DNA of 64,000 bases, taken from NCBI GenBank assembly GCA_009782915.1, contig WRIC01000007.1, forward strand, positions 29,515 through 93,514. The letters run 5' to 3'. This document shows, in pieces, positions 52,890-62,694 of the stretch (within the stretch, counting starts at the first letter, position 1; each line of letters opens with the position of its first letter). The stretch is from Propionibacteriaceae bacterium. Its GTDB lineage: Bacteria > Actinomycetota > Actinomycetes > Propionibacteriales > Propionibacteriaceae. The notes under the pieces were generated by a model, which ran no database searches, was not told the origin of the DNA, and worked only from the letters and a program-made list of their open reading frames with translations. Position numbers and translations under genes: made by a program.

Positions 52890-54572
52890 ATGGCTGAGTT
52901 CATTCTCACGATGTCCAATGTCCGCAAGAAGCTCGGTGAGAAACTGATCTTCGAGAACGTGAACATGTCGTTTTTCCCCGATGCGAAGATTGGTGTCGTT
53001 GGGCCGAATGGGGCAGGAAAATCAACCCTGCTCAAGTTGATGGCCGGAATGGAGAAACCCAATAATGGGGAGGTCTACCTGGCGAAGGATGCCACAGTGG
53101 GTGTCCTTCTCCAGGAGCCACCGCTGACTGAGGGTAAGACTGTCTTGGAGAATATCCAGGAGGCAGTGGGAGAAACGTTCGCCAAGTTGCATCGTTTCAA
53201 TGAGATTTCTGCTGCCATGGGTGATCCGGATGCTGATTTCGACACCCTTCTCGCTGAAATGGGTGAACTTCAAACCGACCTTGATCATGCCCAGGCGTGG
53301 GATCTGGATGCCCAGTTGGAGCAGGCCATGGATGCTTTGAGGTGTCCTGATTCTGATGAGTTGGTCGATATTCTTTCGGGTGGGGAAAGGCGTCGAGTGG
53401 CTTTGTGCAAGTTACTGTTGCAGCAGCCTGATCTGCTCTTGTTGGATGAACCCACCAACCATTTGGACGCGGAATCGGTGAGCTGGTTGGAGGGACATCT
53501 CAAGAACTATCCTGGGGCTGTGTTGGCGGTCACCCACGACCGTTACTTCCTCGACAATGTGGCTGGATGGATCTGCGAGGTGGACCGTGGCCAGTTGCAC
53601 CCCTATGAGGGCAACTACTCAACGTACCTCGAAACCAAGAAGGCGCGCTTGTCTATTGAGGGCAAGAAGGACGCAAAGCGGGCCAAGATTTTGGAGCGTG
53701 AATTGGATTGGGTACGCTCCAATCCGAAGGCGCGTCAGGCCAAGAGTAAGGCGCGTTTGGCGAGATACGAGGAACTGGCTGCCGAGGCGGAACGCAACCG
53801 GGCCTTGGATTTGGCGGAAATCAATATCCCGCCGGGTCCGCGACTCGGTTCGGATGTTATCGAAGTTAAGAACCTGACCAAGGGTTTTGGGGATCGTACT
53901 CTCATTGATGGACTGTCTTTCTCCCTACCGAGAGCTGGGATCGTGGGCATCATCGGGCCCAATGGCGTGGGCAAAACCACCTTGTTTAAGATGCTGATCG
54001 GTGAGGAGGCCCCCGATTCGGGTGAGGTCAAGGTTGGATCCACGGTGGCTTTCAGCTATGTTGACCAGGGTCGCTCCGGGATTGAAGCTGATCGCAACGT
54101 GTGGCAGGTGGTGTCCGATGAGCTGGATTTCATTAAGGTCGCCAACTTTGAGATGCCTTCACGAGCGTACGTGGCGTCTTTTGGTTTCAAGGGTCCCGAT
54201 CAGCAGAAACTCGCCGGTGTCCTGTCTGGTGGTGAGCGTAACCGCTTGAACCTGGCTTTGACCCTCAAACAGGGGGGCAATGTTCTCCTGCTCGACGAAC
54301 CCACCAATGACCTGGATGTGGAAACCCTGCAATCCTTGGAGGATGCTTTGTTGGAGTTCCCCGGTTGTGCTGTGGTGATCTCCCACGATCGGTGGTTCCT
54401 TGACCGCGTGGCCACCCACATCCTGGCCTGGGAGGGTGACGACGACAACGAAGCCAAGTGGTTCTGGTTCGAAGGCAACTTCGAAGACTACGAGGTCAAC
54501 AAGGTCCAACGTCTCGGTGTCGAGGCAGCCCGCCCCCACCGCACCACCCACCGCCGGCTCACCCGCGACTAG
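52890..54572 (+). CDS. ettA: Energy-dependent translational throttle protein EttA (ABC-F)
   Basis: Cytosolic ABC-F ATPase that binds the ribosomal E site and gates the first peptide bond according to ATP/ADP level. 560 residues, two ABC cassettes: Walker A GPNGAGKSTLLKLMAG with signature LSGGERRRVALCK, and Walker A GPNGVGKTTLFK with LSGGERNRLNLAL; both have LLLDEPTN Walker B blocks. The linker and arm between them match EttA. ATG follows AAGGAG. A palindromic repeat starts about ten bases after the stop. Confidence 0.95.
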   Translation: MAEFILTMSNVRKKLGEKLIFENVNMSFFPDAKIGVVGPNGAGKSTLLKLMAGMEKPNNGEVYLAKDATVGVLLQEPPLTEGKTVLENIQEAVGETFAKLHRFNEISAAMGDPDADFDTLLAEMGELQTDLDHAQAWDLDAQLEQAMDALRCPDSDELVDILSGGERRRVALCKLLLQQPDLLLLDEPTNHLDAESVSWLEGHLKNYPGAVLAVTHDRYFLDNVAGWICEVDRGQLHPYEGNYSTYLETKKARLSIEGKKDAKRAKILERELDWVRSNPKARQAKSKARLARYEELAAEAERNRALDLAEINIPPGPRLGSDVIEVKNLTKGFGDRTLIDGLSFSLPRAGIVGIIGPNGVGKTTLFKMLIGEEAPDSGEVKVGSTVAFSYVDQGRSGIEADRNVWQVVSDELDFIKVANFEMPSRAYVASFGFKGPDQQKLAGVLSGGERNRLNLALTLKQGGNVLLLDEPTNDLDVETLQSLEDALLEFPGCAVVISHDRWFLDRVATHILAWEGDDDNEAKWFWFEGNFEDYEVNKVQRLGVEAARPHRTTHRRLTRD

Positions 54573-54945
54573 GTCCTTTTCCCGTCTCCCTGCGGAGCGA
54601 AGCGACTCGCAGGGTCCAGAAATCACATTTGTTTGGCTGTGGTTTCTGGATTCTGCGACTTCGCGCAGAATGACGGGGGTGGGTCCGCATTGCAGAGCGG
54701 TGGGGTTAGCTCCGCAGTAGACGTGGTGGGTTAGCTCCGCAGTAGACGTGGTGGGTTAGCTCCGCAGTAGACGTGGTGGGTTAGCTCGCAGCGGTGACGT
54801 GGTGGGTTAGCTCGTAAGGATGACGTGGCGGGTTAGTGCGCAGCGGTGACGTGGTGGGTTTGCTTGTAGCGATGACGTGGCGGGTTAGTGCGCAGCGATC
54901 ATGAAGTTTTCATGGCTGATCAGTTGCGGTTGACATAGCGGTGAC
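54573..54945. repeat. Palindromic repeat and 25/26-bp GACGTGGTGGGTTAGCTC minisatellite
   Basis: Non-coding gap. An element with arms CCCTGCGGAGCGAAGCGACTC and TTCTGCGACTTCGCGCAGAA spans 54581-54677. From about 54696 to 54898 there are at least seven units. The ACGTGG core begins at 54721, 54746, 54771, 54797, 54823, 54849 and 54875, so the period shifts from 25 to 26. Nothing else was seen. Confidence 0.85.
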
Positions 54946-57732
54946 TCATGAAAGATGAGCTGCTATTAACTCGGCGAGGGTCATGGCCTCTCGGGTGGTG
55001 AGGTCGGTGATTTGTTTGCGGCAGGAGAAACCATCGGCGAGAAGGATCGCCTTGGGGTGGGATTCGATAGCGGGGAGAAGGTTGGTGGCAGCCACAGCCA
55101 GTGAGGTGTCATAGTGACCGATTTCGACACCGAAGTTGCCAGCGAGACCACAGCAACCCTGGATGGTGGTGAGTTTCACACCCATCTGGCTCAGGATTGC
55201 CTCATCAGCTTCCCAACCTAACACTGATGCCTGGTGGCAGTGCGGTTGGGCAAGGACCTCATGACCCGACAGATCGGGGGCGCTCCAGTACGGGTCGTCG
55301 ACCAGCAACTCAGCAAGGGTCTTGATCGAGGCAGCAACCGTACCCACTCGTGGATCATCAACGAGCTCACCAGCATCCGATCTCCATACCGCGATACAGC
55401 TGGGTTCCATGCCCACAATGGGGATACCCGCCTCGGCAATGGGCGCCAACAGGTCCAAGGATTGACGGAGATAGCGTGCAGCAGTGTCGCGTTGACCAGT
55501 GGTGATCCACGTCAACCCACAGCAAGCAGTTTCCTTCAGGTACTGAGGGGCGTACCCCAAAGAAATCAGCACCTTCAGCAGGGCGGGCAGGGCCGTACCA
55601 TCAAAACAATCAGTGAAACAATCCACCCATACCAGGATGGGGCGTGCCTCGACACCAGGTTTCGGCAGTTTCACTGATCGGCGTCCTGGCTGAGAAGCGA
55701 AAGCCGGGAGTGGGCGACGCCGGTCCACCCCAGCGATGATTTTTGCTAGCCGCCCGATTCCCGGGATTCGCAGAACCAGGTTGACCAAACCTCCGAGTCG
55801 AAGACGAGTGATCAGGCGTCCCCACTTGGGGAGTTGGCCAAGCGAATAGTGGGTACGCGGGCGGCGTACCCCCTGGTAGCGCTGATGAAGTTGGTAGGAC
55901 TTCGCGCTAGCAATATCCACACTGGTGGGGCAATCGGTGGCACACCCTTTACAGGCCAAACACAGGTCCAGTGCCTCGGCAACCTCGGGTGAATCCCATC
56001 CACCCACGAGTTCCCCATTGAGCATTTCTTGGAGGATACGCGCCCGCCCGCGAGTGGAGTCCTTCTCATCACGGGTAGCCTGATAGGAGGGGCACATCAC
56101 CCCAGCAGCCTGATCGGCCACACAGGAACCCACCCCCGTACACCGGTGAACTTGGGCAGAGAATTCTGGGTGACGCTGAGCCATACCCCGGAATGGCAGG
56201 TGCGCGTAACGTACCGACGAATCCAGGGGAGCCGGATCAACCAGCACCCCAGGGTTGAGCAGGTTCTTCGGGTCGAAGATGTTCTTGACAGCCGAAAATA
56301 ATCCCAGGGCCTCGGGGGAATACATCAGACTCAGCAGTTCTGAGCGCGCCCGCCCATCGCCGTGCTCCCCAGAGAGGGAACCCCCGAATCCTGCCACCAG
56401 CTGGGCCGCCTCGGTCACAAAACCCCGGTATCGCCGTAGACCACCTTGCTCACTCAACGGGAAGTCGATGCGCGCATGGACACAGCCTTCACCGAAATGT
56501 CCATAGGGCAGGGTGTGGAATCCGTAATCGTCGACGAGTTGTTCGAACCCGCGCAGATAGTCGCCGAGTTTTTCTGGGGGTACGGCTGCATCCTCCCAAC
56601 CAGGATAGGCAGGTTTGTCGAGGCTCACCCCAGCCAGACCAGCACCATCGGAGCGTATCTTCCACAAGGCAGCTGCATGGGTGGTGTCTGTGACGGCCCA
56701 CCCGTCGGTCGCACCAGCCTCGGCGATCAGGCGCTTGGCTTGGTTGGCGAGTTGGCGAGGGTCGTCCCCACCGAGTTCGATGAACATCCATCCTTCACCT
56801 CGGGGAAGATGCGGTACGGCCTTGTTTCCTCGCGCTTGGCGTACGACCTCAACGATCCGCGAATCCATGCCTTCAACCGCGACAGGGTGGAACTTGAGCA
56901 GACAGGGTACGGCGTCGGCCGCCTCAGCCATGGTGGGGTAGCCGAGGGCCACGGTGAGCGTGTGTGGAGGATCAGCAACAAGCCGAACGGTGAGCCGGGT
57001 GGCGACACCGAGCGTACCCTCTGAGCCCACGAAGAAACGGGCCAGATTGCGCCCATTTTCGGGGAGTAGATGCTGCAACCCATATCCGGAGACTTGGCGG
57101 GTGAAGGTCCCGAATTGGGTACGGATGGTGGCGAGGTTGGCATCCACAAGGGCGGTCAGGGCTGTGGCGACTGGATGGGTGTCGAGGAGCCCGCCCAGAC
57201 GCAGGGACTCCCCGGTCCCGGTGATCACATCCGCGTCAATAATGTTGGTGGCTGCGATCCCGTAACCTAACGCCCGTGGTCCGCAAGCATTGTTGCCCAC
57301 GATCCCACCGATCGTGCACCGCGACGAGGTGGAAGGGTCAGGTCCAAACCGCAACCCATGGGGTCGCACTGCTCGCTGTAGGGTCTCTTGAACAACCCCC
57401 GGATCAACAACAGCACTGCGCGCATCAGGATCGATGGAATGGATGTGATTCAAGTACCGACGAAAGTCGATAACCAACCCAGGGCCAATAGCGTTCCCCG
57501 CACAGGAGGTCCCCGCCCCACGAGCAGTCACGGGTAGCCCAACACGGCGCGCCCCGGCGAGTAGGGCTTCGAGTTCATCGCTGGTACGTGGATGCGCCAC
57601 CGCCTGCGGGGGAACCCGATAAATCGACGAATCCGAGGAGTACAGCGCCCGAGCCATCGTGGAGGAATCCACCACACTCGCCACCTCGCCACCCAAGGCA
57701 GCCCGGAAGTCAGCGAGTTGGTCGAATTTCAC
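54946..57732 (-). CDS. FAD-linked oxidase / Fe-S dehydrogenase fusion (D-lactate dehydrogenase-like)
   Basis: 928 residues from GTG 57732 (VKFDQLADFRAALGGE). The N-terminal half is an FAD-binding PCMH domain (VTARGAGTSCAGNAIGPG, SSRCTIGGIVGNNACGPRAL) with the FAD-oxidase C-terminal cap. The C-terminal half has 4Fe-4S ferredoxin motifs (CTGVGSCVADQAAGVMCPSY and CLACKGCATDCPTSVDI), then CCG domains (CCGLTW, CCGLAGNFG). This is the architecture of quinone-linked D-2-hydroxy-acid (lactate or glycolate) dehydrogenases. Electron flow from FAD to the membrane quinone is inferred. Complete; stands alone. Confidence 0.88.
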   Translation of the reverse strand: MKFDQLADFRAALGGEVASVVDSSTMARALYSSDSSIYRVPPQAVAHPRTSDELEALLAGARRVGLPVTARGAGTSCAGNAIGPGLVIDFRRYLNHIHSIDPDARSAVVDPGVVQETLQRAVRPHGLRFGPDPSTSSRCTIGGIVGNNACGPRALGYGIAATNIIDADVITGTGESLRLGGLLDTHPVATALTALVDANLATIRTQFGTFTRQVSGYGLQHLLPENGRNLARFFVGSEGTLGVATRLTVRLVADPPHTLTVALGYPTMAEAADAVPCLLKFHPVAVEGMDSRIVEVVRQARGNKAVPHLPRGEGWMFIELGGDDPRQLANQAKRLIAEAGATDGWAVTDTTHAAALWKIRSDGAGLAGVSLDKPAYPGWEDAAVPPEKLGDYLRGFEQLVDDYGFHTLPYGHFGEGCVHARIDFPLSEQGGLRRYRGFVTEAAQLVAGFGGSLSGEHGDGRARSELLSLMYSPEALGLFSAVKNIFDPKNLLNPGVLVDPAPLDSSVRYAHLPFRGMAQRHPEFSAQVHRCTGVGSCVADQAAGVMCPSYQATRDEKDSTRGRARILQEMLNGELVGGWDSPEVAEALDLCLACKGCATDCPTSVDIASAKSYQLHQRYQGVRRPRTHYSLGQLPKWGRLITRLRLGGLVNLVLRIPGIGRLAKIIAGVDRRRPLPAFASQPGRRSVKLPKPGVEARPILVWVDCFTDCFDGTALPALLKVLISLGYAPQYLKETACCGLTWITTGQRDTAARYLRQSLDLLAPIAEAGIPIVGMEPSCIAVWRSDAGELVDDPRVGTVAASIKTLAELLVDDPYWSAPDLSGHEVLAQPHCHQASVLGWEADEAILSQMGVKLTTIQGCCGLAGNFGVEIGHYDTSLAVAATNLLPAIESHPKAILLADGFSCRKQITDLTTREAMTLAELIAAHLS

Positions 57733-58133
57733 CCGACCATTTTTCCATAGTCCCCCCCACCACGTCATTCCCACCTACCGCCGTCTTTGATCGACTGCAG
57801 GGTCTGGACCCTGCGACTTCGCGCAGGGTGACGGGGTGGGCGGTGCAGGGTGACGGAAGGGGGTGCACTTACCTACCGCCGTCTTTCTGCGCGAAGTCGC
57901 AGAATCCAGAATCCACAGTGAAACAACTGGGTAGTCTGGGCCCTGCGAGTCGCTTCGCTCCGCAGGGTGACGGGGTGGGCGGTGCAGGGAGACGGAAAGG
58001 GGTGCACTTACCTACCGCCGTCTTTCTGCGCGAAGTCGCAGAATCTAGAATCCACAGTTTGTCAGCTGGTGTTTTGTCACGCAGGGGTTTTTGACACACT
58101 AGAATGGGCACGATGAGATAACGAGGAGAACCC
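57733..58133. repeat. Palindromic repeat locus with a 139-bp duplication upstream of fadD
   Basis: Elements occupy about 57779-58058. The block GCAGGGTGACGGGGTGGGCG...CAGAATC.AGAATCCACAG occurs twice, starting at 57823 and 57962 (period 139), with few differences. The last 60 bases contain the fadD ribosome site ACGAGGAG. Confidence 0.85.
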
Positions 58134-60017
58134 ATGCCACAGTCGACGGATCGAATGCAGACCCCTGAGTCCACAGCCACACTTCAGAAAGAACTCGATG
58201 CACGCGCACCGCAATCCTTGGGAGCGATGCTGATGACAAGGATCGAAGAGCAGCCCCACGATATGGCGTTCTCGTACCCAAACAAGAACGAGGTGTGGGA
58301 GGAGCTCACCTGGACACAGCTTGGTGAAAAAGCCACGGCTTTTGCAGCGGGACTGCTCGCCAGAGGGATGAAACTCGAGGATCGTGTCGGCATCATTTCG
58401 ATCACTCGCATTGAATGGGTTCTCGCTGATCTGGGGATCGCCCTCGCTGGTTGTGCGACGACCACGGTTTACCCGAACACGAAGTCTGAGGATGTACGGT
58501 TCATTCTCGCCGATTCGGATTCACGCGTGGTTGTTGCCGAGGACATGGATCAGGTGCAGAAGGTTCTCGACCATAAAGAATTCGATAAGACGATTGCGAC
58601 CATCATTGTGATCAATGGTGAATCCGATGGGAAGCGCATCATCACGTTCGAGGATTTCCTGGCCGAGGGCCATGCGTACCTGGAAAAGCACCCCAAGTGT
58701 GTGGAGAAATCCTTAGCGGCTACCACCCGCGACACCCTGGCCACCCTCATCTACACTTCGGGTACGACGGGAACCCCAAAGGGTGTCCGCCTTAAGCATG
58801 AGGCGTGGACCTACCTGGCCGAATCGGTTGAACTGTTGAATCTGGTTCGCCCTGATCTGTTGGCTTTCCTGTGGTTGCCGTTGTCGCATTCTTTCGGGAA
58901 GTCGATGATGGCTTTCCAGTTGAAGTACGGTTTCCGGACTGCCGTTGATGGCCGCATCGAGCGCATCACCGAGAACCTGGGCATCATCAAGCCGTCGTTC
59001 ATGTGTGGGGTTCCCCGCATTTTTGAGAAGGTACGCGCCGCTGTCCTCACCGGTGAAACCTCGCGTGGTGTGAAAGGGTTCATCGCTCACTGGGCTTTCT
59101 CGGTGGGATACAAGGCCATCCCGTACCGTCTGGAGGGCAAGAAGATGCCCCCCGTACTGGCTGGTCGTCACGCGCTCGCCGACAAACTGGTCTTCTCGAA
59201 GTTGCGTGAGAAACTGGGCGGCAACCTGGAGTTCCTGATTTCGGGTGCAGCCAAGTTGAGTCCGCAGGTGCAGAAATGGTTCTATGCCGCTGGGATTGTC
59301 ATTGTTGAGGGGTACGGTCTGACAGAGGCTGCCACCGTGAATGCGGTCAATCATTACAATGATCCGAAGTTTGGTTCGGTGGGTCCGCCGATCCCTGGTT
59401 TGGAGGTACGGATCGCTGAGGATGGTGAGGTTCTCATGCGTGGGCCCAACATCATGGAGGGTTACCACAAGAATCCGGAAGCAACCAAGGAAGCGATTGA
59501 CCCTGATGGGTGGTTCCACACTGGCGACATTGGGTTCCTCGATGAGGGTGGTCATTTGAGGATCACTGATCGCAAAAAGGATCTGATGAAAACCTCGGGT
59601 GGGAAATATGTCGCGCCCACAAAGGTGGAGGCTGCCTTGATGGCGAATGTGCCGTACATTTCTCAAGCGGTCGCTGTTGGTGATGGGCGCAAATATATTG
59701 GCGCACTGTTGGTGATGGACCCGGATTCGCTGATGAGGTGGGGCAAGAATCATGGTTATCCGAAGGCATCGTACGCGGAGCTGACCCAGCTGCCTCAGAT
59801 TCGTGTCTCCTTGGATCGGTTTGTTAACAAGGCGAACACTCATTTGGAGAAGTGGGAAACGATTAAGAGGTACGCGATTCTTGACCACGAGCTGACGGTG
59901 GAAACCGGCGCGGTCACCGAGTCGCTGAAGATCAAGCGCAACCGTGTGATTGAATCCCATCGCGACATTGTGGATTCCTTGTTTGATGACATCGAGGAGT
60001 CAACCAGTGAGAGTTGA
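58134..60017 (+). CDS. fadD: Long-chain acyl-CoA synthetase
   Basis: Activates fatty acids to acyl-CoA through acyl-AMP. 627 residues of the adenylate-forming superfamily: ATP motif LIYTSGTTGTPKGVRL, VEGYGLTEAATVNA, GWFHTGDIGFLDEGGHLRI and TDRKKDLMKTSGGKYVAP. The length and the GRIERITENLGIIKPSF block fit the bacterial FadD15-type branch. ATG follows ACGAGGAGAACCC. The next gene overlaps it by 11 bases. Confidence 0.92.
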   Translation: MPQSTDRMQTPESTATLQKELDARAPQSLGAMLMTRIEEQPHDMAFSYPNKNEVWEELTWTQLGEKATAFAAGLLARGMKLEDRVGIISITRIEWVLADLGIALAGCATTTVYPNTKSEDVRFILADSDSRVVVAEDMDQVQKVLDHKEFDKTIATIIVINGESDGKRIITFEDFLAEGHAYLEKHPKCVEKSLAATTRDTLATLIYTSGTTGTPKGVRLKHEAWTYLAESVELLNLVRPDLLAFLWLPLSHSFGKSMMAFQLKYGFRTAVDGRIERITENLGIIKPSFMCGVPRIFEKVRAAVLTGETSRGVKGFIAHWAFSVGYKAIPYRLEGKKMPPVLAGRHALADKLVFSKLREKLGGNLEFLISGAAKLSPQVQKWFYAAGIVIVEGYGLTEAATVNAVNHYNDPKFGSVGPPIPGLEVRIAEDGEVLMRGPNIMEGYHKNPEATKEAIDPDGWFHTGDIGFLDEGGHLRITDRKKDLMKTSGGKYVAPTKVEAALMANVPYISQAVAVGDGRKYIGALLVMDPDSLMRWGKNHGYPKASYAELTQLPQIRVSLDRFVNKANTHLEKWETIKRYAILDHELTVETGAVTESLKIKRNRVIESHRDIVDSLFDDIEESTSES

Positions 60018-60858
60018 GGTGCCCCTGCGCTGGGGTGACCTCGATGCCCAGGGCCATGTCAATAATGCTCGCTATATCGACTATGTTCAGGATGCCCGCG
60101 CTGATTTTCTGTTTGCTTTGAAGATTGATGCCCTGTTGCATGAGGGTTTCGCGGTGGCCAGCAACCAGATTGAATACCGTGCACCGGTGTTCTTTTCGAC
60201 CGAACCCTTGGGTGCTGAGGTTTCTGTGGTGGGGCTCGATGAGCAGACGGTGACGTTGTCGTGCCAGTTGTTTCAGGCCGATCGTGAGGTGGCGATGGCG
60301 CGAACCACCCTCAGTGGGTACGACGTGGGTTCGCGTCTTCGTCGGCCTTTGCCCGATCTGGCCCGTGAGGTGTTCGCTGGTTTGCTGAGTGAAGCTGAAC
60401 CCCTGCGGGAGATCGATTGGATGGACATGGATGCCGGTGCCAAGGTCTCTGAGATGCGCGTACGGTGGTCTGACCTGGATGCCTACGGCCATGTGAATAA
60501 TGCGATGATTTTCGACTATGTCCAGGAGGGGCGTATCACGTTCACTGCGGCACCATTACGGGGCATGGCCCAGGAGGTCGAGCCGGACTATCTGTGGTTT
60601 CTGGCTCGCCAGGATGTGGTTTATCATCATCCGATCGTGTTCCGCATGGCGCCGTACGTCGTCCGTACTGGAATCGCCAGAATGGGGAATTCGTCGGTGA
60701 CTTTTTCGTCCCAAGTGGATGATCCCACCGATGGTACGGTGTGTGCTACCGCCGCCGCTGTGGCTGTGTTCGCTGATGCCTCAGGAAAACCCACCACCCT
60801 CACTGATCAACTTCGTCAAGATCTCAGTGTTTACGCACTAGGAAAGGAGTCATCATGA
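60007..60858 (+). CDS. Double hotdog acyl-CoA thioesterase
   Basis: 283 residues from GTG 60007, seven bases behind GAGGAG within fadD. Two hotdog domains in tandem each carry the 4-hydroxybenzoyl-CoA thioesterase signature: RWGDLDAQGHVNNARYIDYVQ (first) and RWSDLDAYGHVNNAMIFDYV (second). The internal duplication is clear. It should hydrolyse acyl-CoA, counteracting or editing FadD. It overlaps fadD by 11 bases and the RidA gene by 4. Confidence 0.88.
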   Translation: MRVEVPLRWGDLDAQGHVNNARYIDYVQDARADFLFALKIDALLHEGFAVASNQIEYRAPVFFSTEPLGAEVSVVGLDEQTVTLSCQLFQADREVAMARTTLSGYDVGSRLRRPLPDLAREVFAGLLSEAEPLREIDWMDMDAGAKVSEMRVRWSDLDAYGHVNNAMIFDYVQEGRITFTAAPLRGMAQEVEPDYLWFLARQDVVYHHPIVFRMAPYVVRTGIARMGNSSVTFSSQVDDPTDGTVCATAAAVAVFADASGKPTTLTDQLRQDLSVYALGKESS

Positions 60859-61232
60859 CCACCCCTGTTCATTCCGCAACTGCCCCTGCACCTATCGGCC
60901 CCTATTCCCAAGCGATCGACCTGGGTTCACTGGTCTACTGTTCGGGCCAAACCGGTGTGAACCCCGCCACTGGTGAGATCGAGGTCGACGGTGTGATCGC
61001 CGAAACCGAGCAGACTTTCGCCAATATCGTGGCTGTCCTGGAAGCAGCGGGACTGGGTTTAGCAAACATCATCAAAACTACGGTGTACTTAGCTAACATG
61101 GATGATTTCACCGCCATGAACGAGGTTTATGCCCGCCATTTCTCTCAGCCCTACCCTGCCCGCTCCACCGTCGAGGTAGCAGCTCTCCCCAAGGGTGCCC
61201 TCGTCGAGATCGAGGTCCTCGCCTCCCGGTAA
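60855..61232 (+). CDS. ridA: RidA-family enamine/imine deaminase
   Basis: 125 residues. Hydrolyses reactive enamine/imine intermediates produced by PLP enzymes. Typical blocks: APAPIGPYSQAIDLGSLVYCSGQ, the NIIKTTVYLANMDDFTAMNEVYA region and YPARSTVEVAALPKGALVEIE with the conserved Arg. The start overlaps the thioesterase stop (ATGA). RidA in an operon with fadD is not obviously logical. Confidence 0.92.
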   Translation: MTTPVHSATAPAPIGPYSQAIDLGSLVYCSGQTGVNPATGEIEVDGVIAETEQTFANIVAVLEAAGLGLANIIKTTVYLANMDDFTAMNEVYARHFSQPYPARSTVEVAALPKGALVEIEVLASR

Positions 61233-61242
61233 CACCTACTGG

Positions 61243-61469
61243 GCCATTCTGCGGAGCGCCCTCTTCACCGCCATTCTGCGGAGCACACTCAGCACCGTCA
61301 TTCTGCGGAGTACACTCAGCACCGTCATTCTGCGGAGCGAAGCGACTCGCAGAACCCAGACACAACAGTCCGACTACTGGGTAGTCTGGACCCTGCGAGT
61401 CGCTACGCTCCGCAGGGTGACGAGGTTGGGGTTGGTGCGTGGGTGGTGACAAACACCGCAGGGTGACGA
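61243..61469. repeat. Palindromic repeat locus after ridA
   Basis: Three short units ATTCTGCGGAGC.CACTCAGCACCGTC start at 61243. A full element follows, with arms TTCTGCGGAGCGAAGCGACTCGCAGAA and CCCTGCGAGTCGC...CCGCAGGG. It ends beside the nnrE stop. This fills the gap between convergent genes. Confidence 0.85.
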
Positions 61470-61477
61470 GGTTGGAC

Positions 61478-62158
61478 TCAGTAGATGCCGATGTCGGCGA
61501 CCACGACGCGTCCAGCAACTATGCGACCAGGATCCACAGTAAGACCGATCTTGGGGTAGGCGAAGGTGACGGTGGTGTCAGCTTGGACGGCTTCGCCGGG
61601 GATGGCTCCGGTGTCAGCGTTGACACCGGAGGGGATGTCGACAGCGAGTACGCGGGTTCCTTGGTTGCGCAGTTCCGCCATGGAGCGTACGACGTCGAGG
61701 AATTCACCGGCGGGGGCGCGTACTGCTCCTATTCCTAGAATCGCATCAACGACCGTGGTGGGGATGTTGTGAGGTTTCCCGGTGGTTGGGGTTTCGTGAG
61801 CTCGCGTGTCGACGCGGGTGAAACCATAGAACAGGGGGACACCATAGCTTTCAGCGATAGTGATCTGGTGTTGCAGATCCGCGGAGAATTTGGCGGGATC
61901 ACCGAGCAGGAACACCAACACGTCCACTCCAGCTAGATGCAGTAGACGGGCAATAGCAATACCATCACCGCCATTATTTCCGGGCCCACAGTAAACGTGC
62001 ACGCACCCAAGATCGAAGTCTTCACGCAGTACGTCCACACAAGCCAGTGCTGCCCTCTCCATCAGAACCATGGACGGTACATGGTGGTCTCGGATCGTGG
62101 TTTCGTCGAGAGCCTTCATCTGAGCTGATGTCAGTGCCTCACCCATAGGTTCGACCAT
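61478..62158 (-). CDS. nnrE: NAD(P)H-hydrate epimerase
   Basis: 226 residues from ATG 62158, or 222 from 62146. YjeF N-terminal domain that interconverts R and S forms of damaged, hydrated NAD(P)H. It shows MVLMERAALACVDVL, VYCGPGNNGGDGIAIARLL and LAVDIPSGVNADTGAIPG. The C-terminal dehydratase domain (NnrD) found in bacterial fusions is absent and not nearby. It overlaps the upstream DUF3465 gene by about 20 bases, so co-expression is likely. Confidence 0.88.
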   Translation of the reverse strand: MVEPMGEALTSAQMKALDETTIRDHHVPSMVLMERAALACVDVLREDFDLGCVHVYCGPGNNGGDGIAIARLLHLAGVDVLVFLLGDPAKFSADLQHQITIAESYGVPLFYGFTRVDTRAHETPTTGKPHNIPTTVVDAILGIGAVRAPAGEFLDVVRSMAELRNQGTRVLAVDIPSGVNADTGAIPGEAVQADTTVTFAYPKIGLTVDPGRIVAGRVVVADIGIY

Positions 62159-62642
62159 TCCACTGCAGCCACCCGGCCTCGTGTTTACCAGCAGGGTCAT
62201 GGTGGGTCCAGTGGATCGTACCTCCCTGTTCAGAGTAGACGTACTCACCATAGAAGCTCACCTGCTGGCCTTCCTTCAATCCTTCAAGTCGTGGGGCAAC
62301 ATCAATGTTGTGTGCGATGAGGATGGTTTGTCCCGTTCCCAGAGTCACAATGAATTTCTGGTGGCGACTGCCTTCAAGATCATCGGGAAGAATCCGCGTG
62401 ACCACACCGTTTCCTGTGACTTGAACATCGGAGACTTGGCGCTCAAACAGATCAGCCAGAACCGCATCAGACCCAGCGGATGTTTGACCTGTTTCACTGG
62501 TCACCGATGACGGTGTCGGCCCCCCATCTGTGTCTACTTGGGGGGAAAAGGTGTAACCAACATAGACCCCTACCAGGAAACCAACGAGAACGAGCAGGCT
62601 TATCCATAGTGGGGATCGTGTAGTGCGCGAAGTCTCACTCAT
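62139..62642 (-). CDS. DUF3465 membrane-anchored protein
   Basis: 167 residues: an N-terminal membrane helix (LWISLLVLVGFLVGVYVGY), a linker, and a DUF3465 domain. The domain has VVTRILPDDLEGSRHQKFIV, TILIAHNIDVAPRL, then VSFYGEYVYSE and IHWTHHDPAGKHEAGWLQ. The domain is probably an OB-like nucleic-acid or ligand-binding fold outside the membrane; its role is unknown. The family is common in proteobacteria as a secreted protein, so the actinobacterial copy is of some interest. Confidence 0.85.
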   Translation of the reverse strand: MSETSRTTRSPLWISLLVLVGFLVGVYVGYTFSPQVDTDGGPTPSSVTSETGQTSAGSDAVLADLFERQVSDVQVTGNGVVTRILPDDLEGSRHQKFIVTLGTGQTILIAHNIDVAPRLEGLKEGQQVSFYGEYVYSEQGGTIHWTHHDPAGKHEAGWLQWNGRTYG

Positions 62643-62694
62643 GGATTCATCCTAGAGGTTTGAGTACGGGTTTTTCTGCTGCCTGCGGTAGGTT

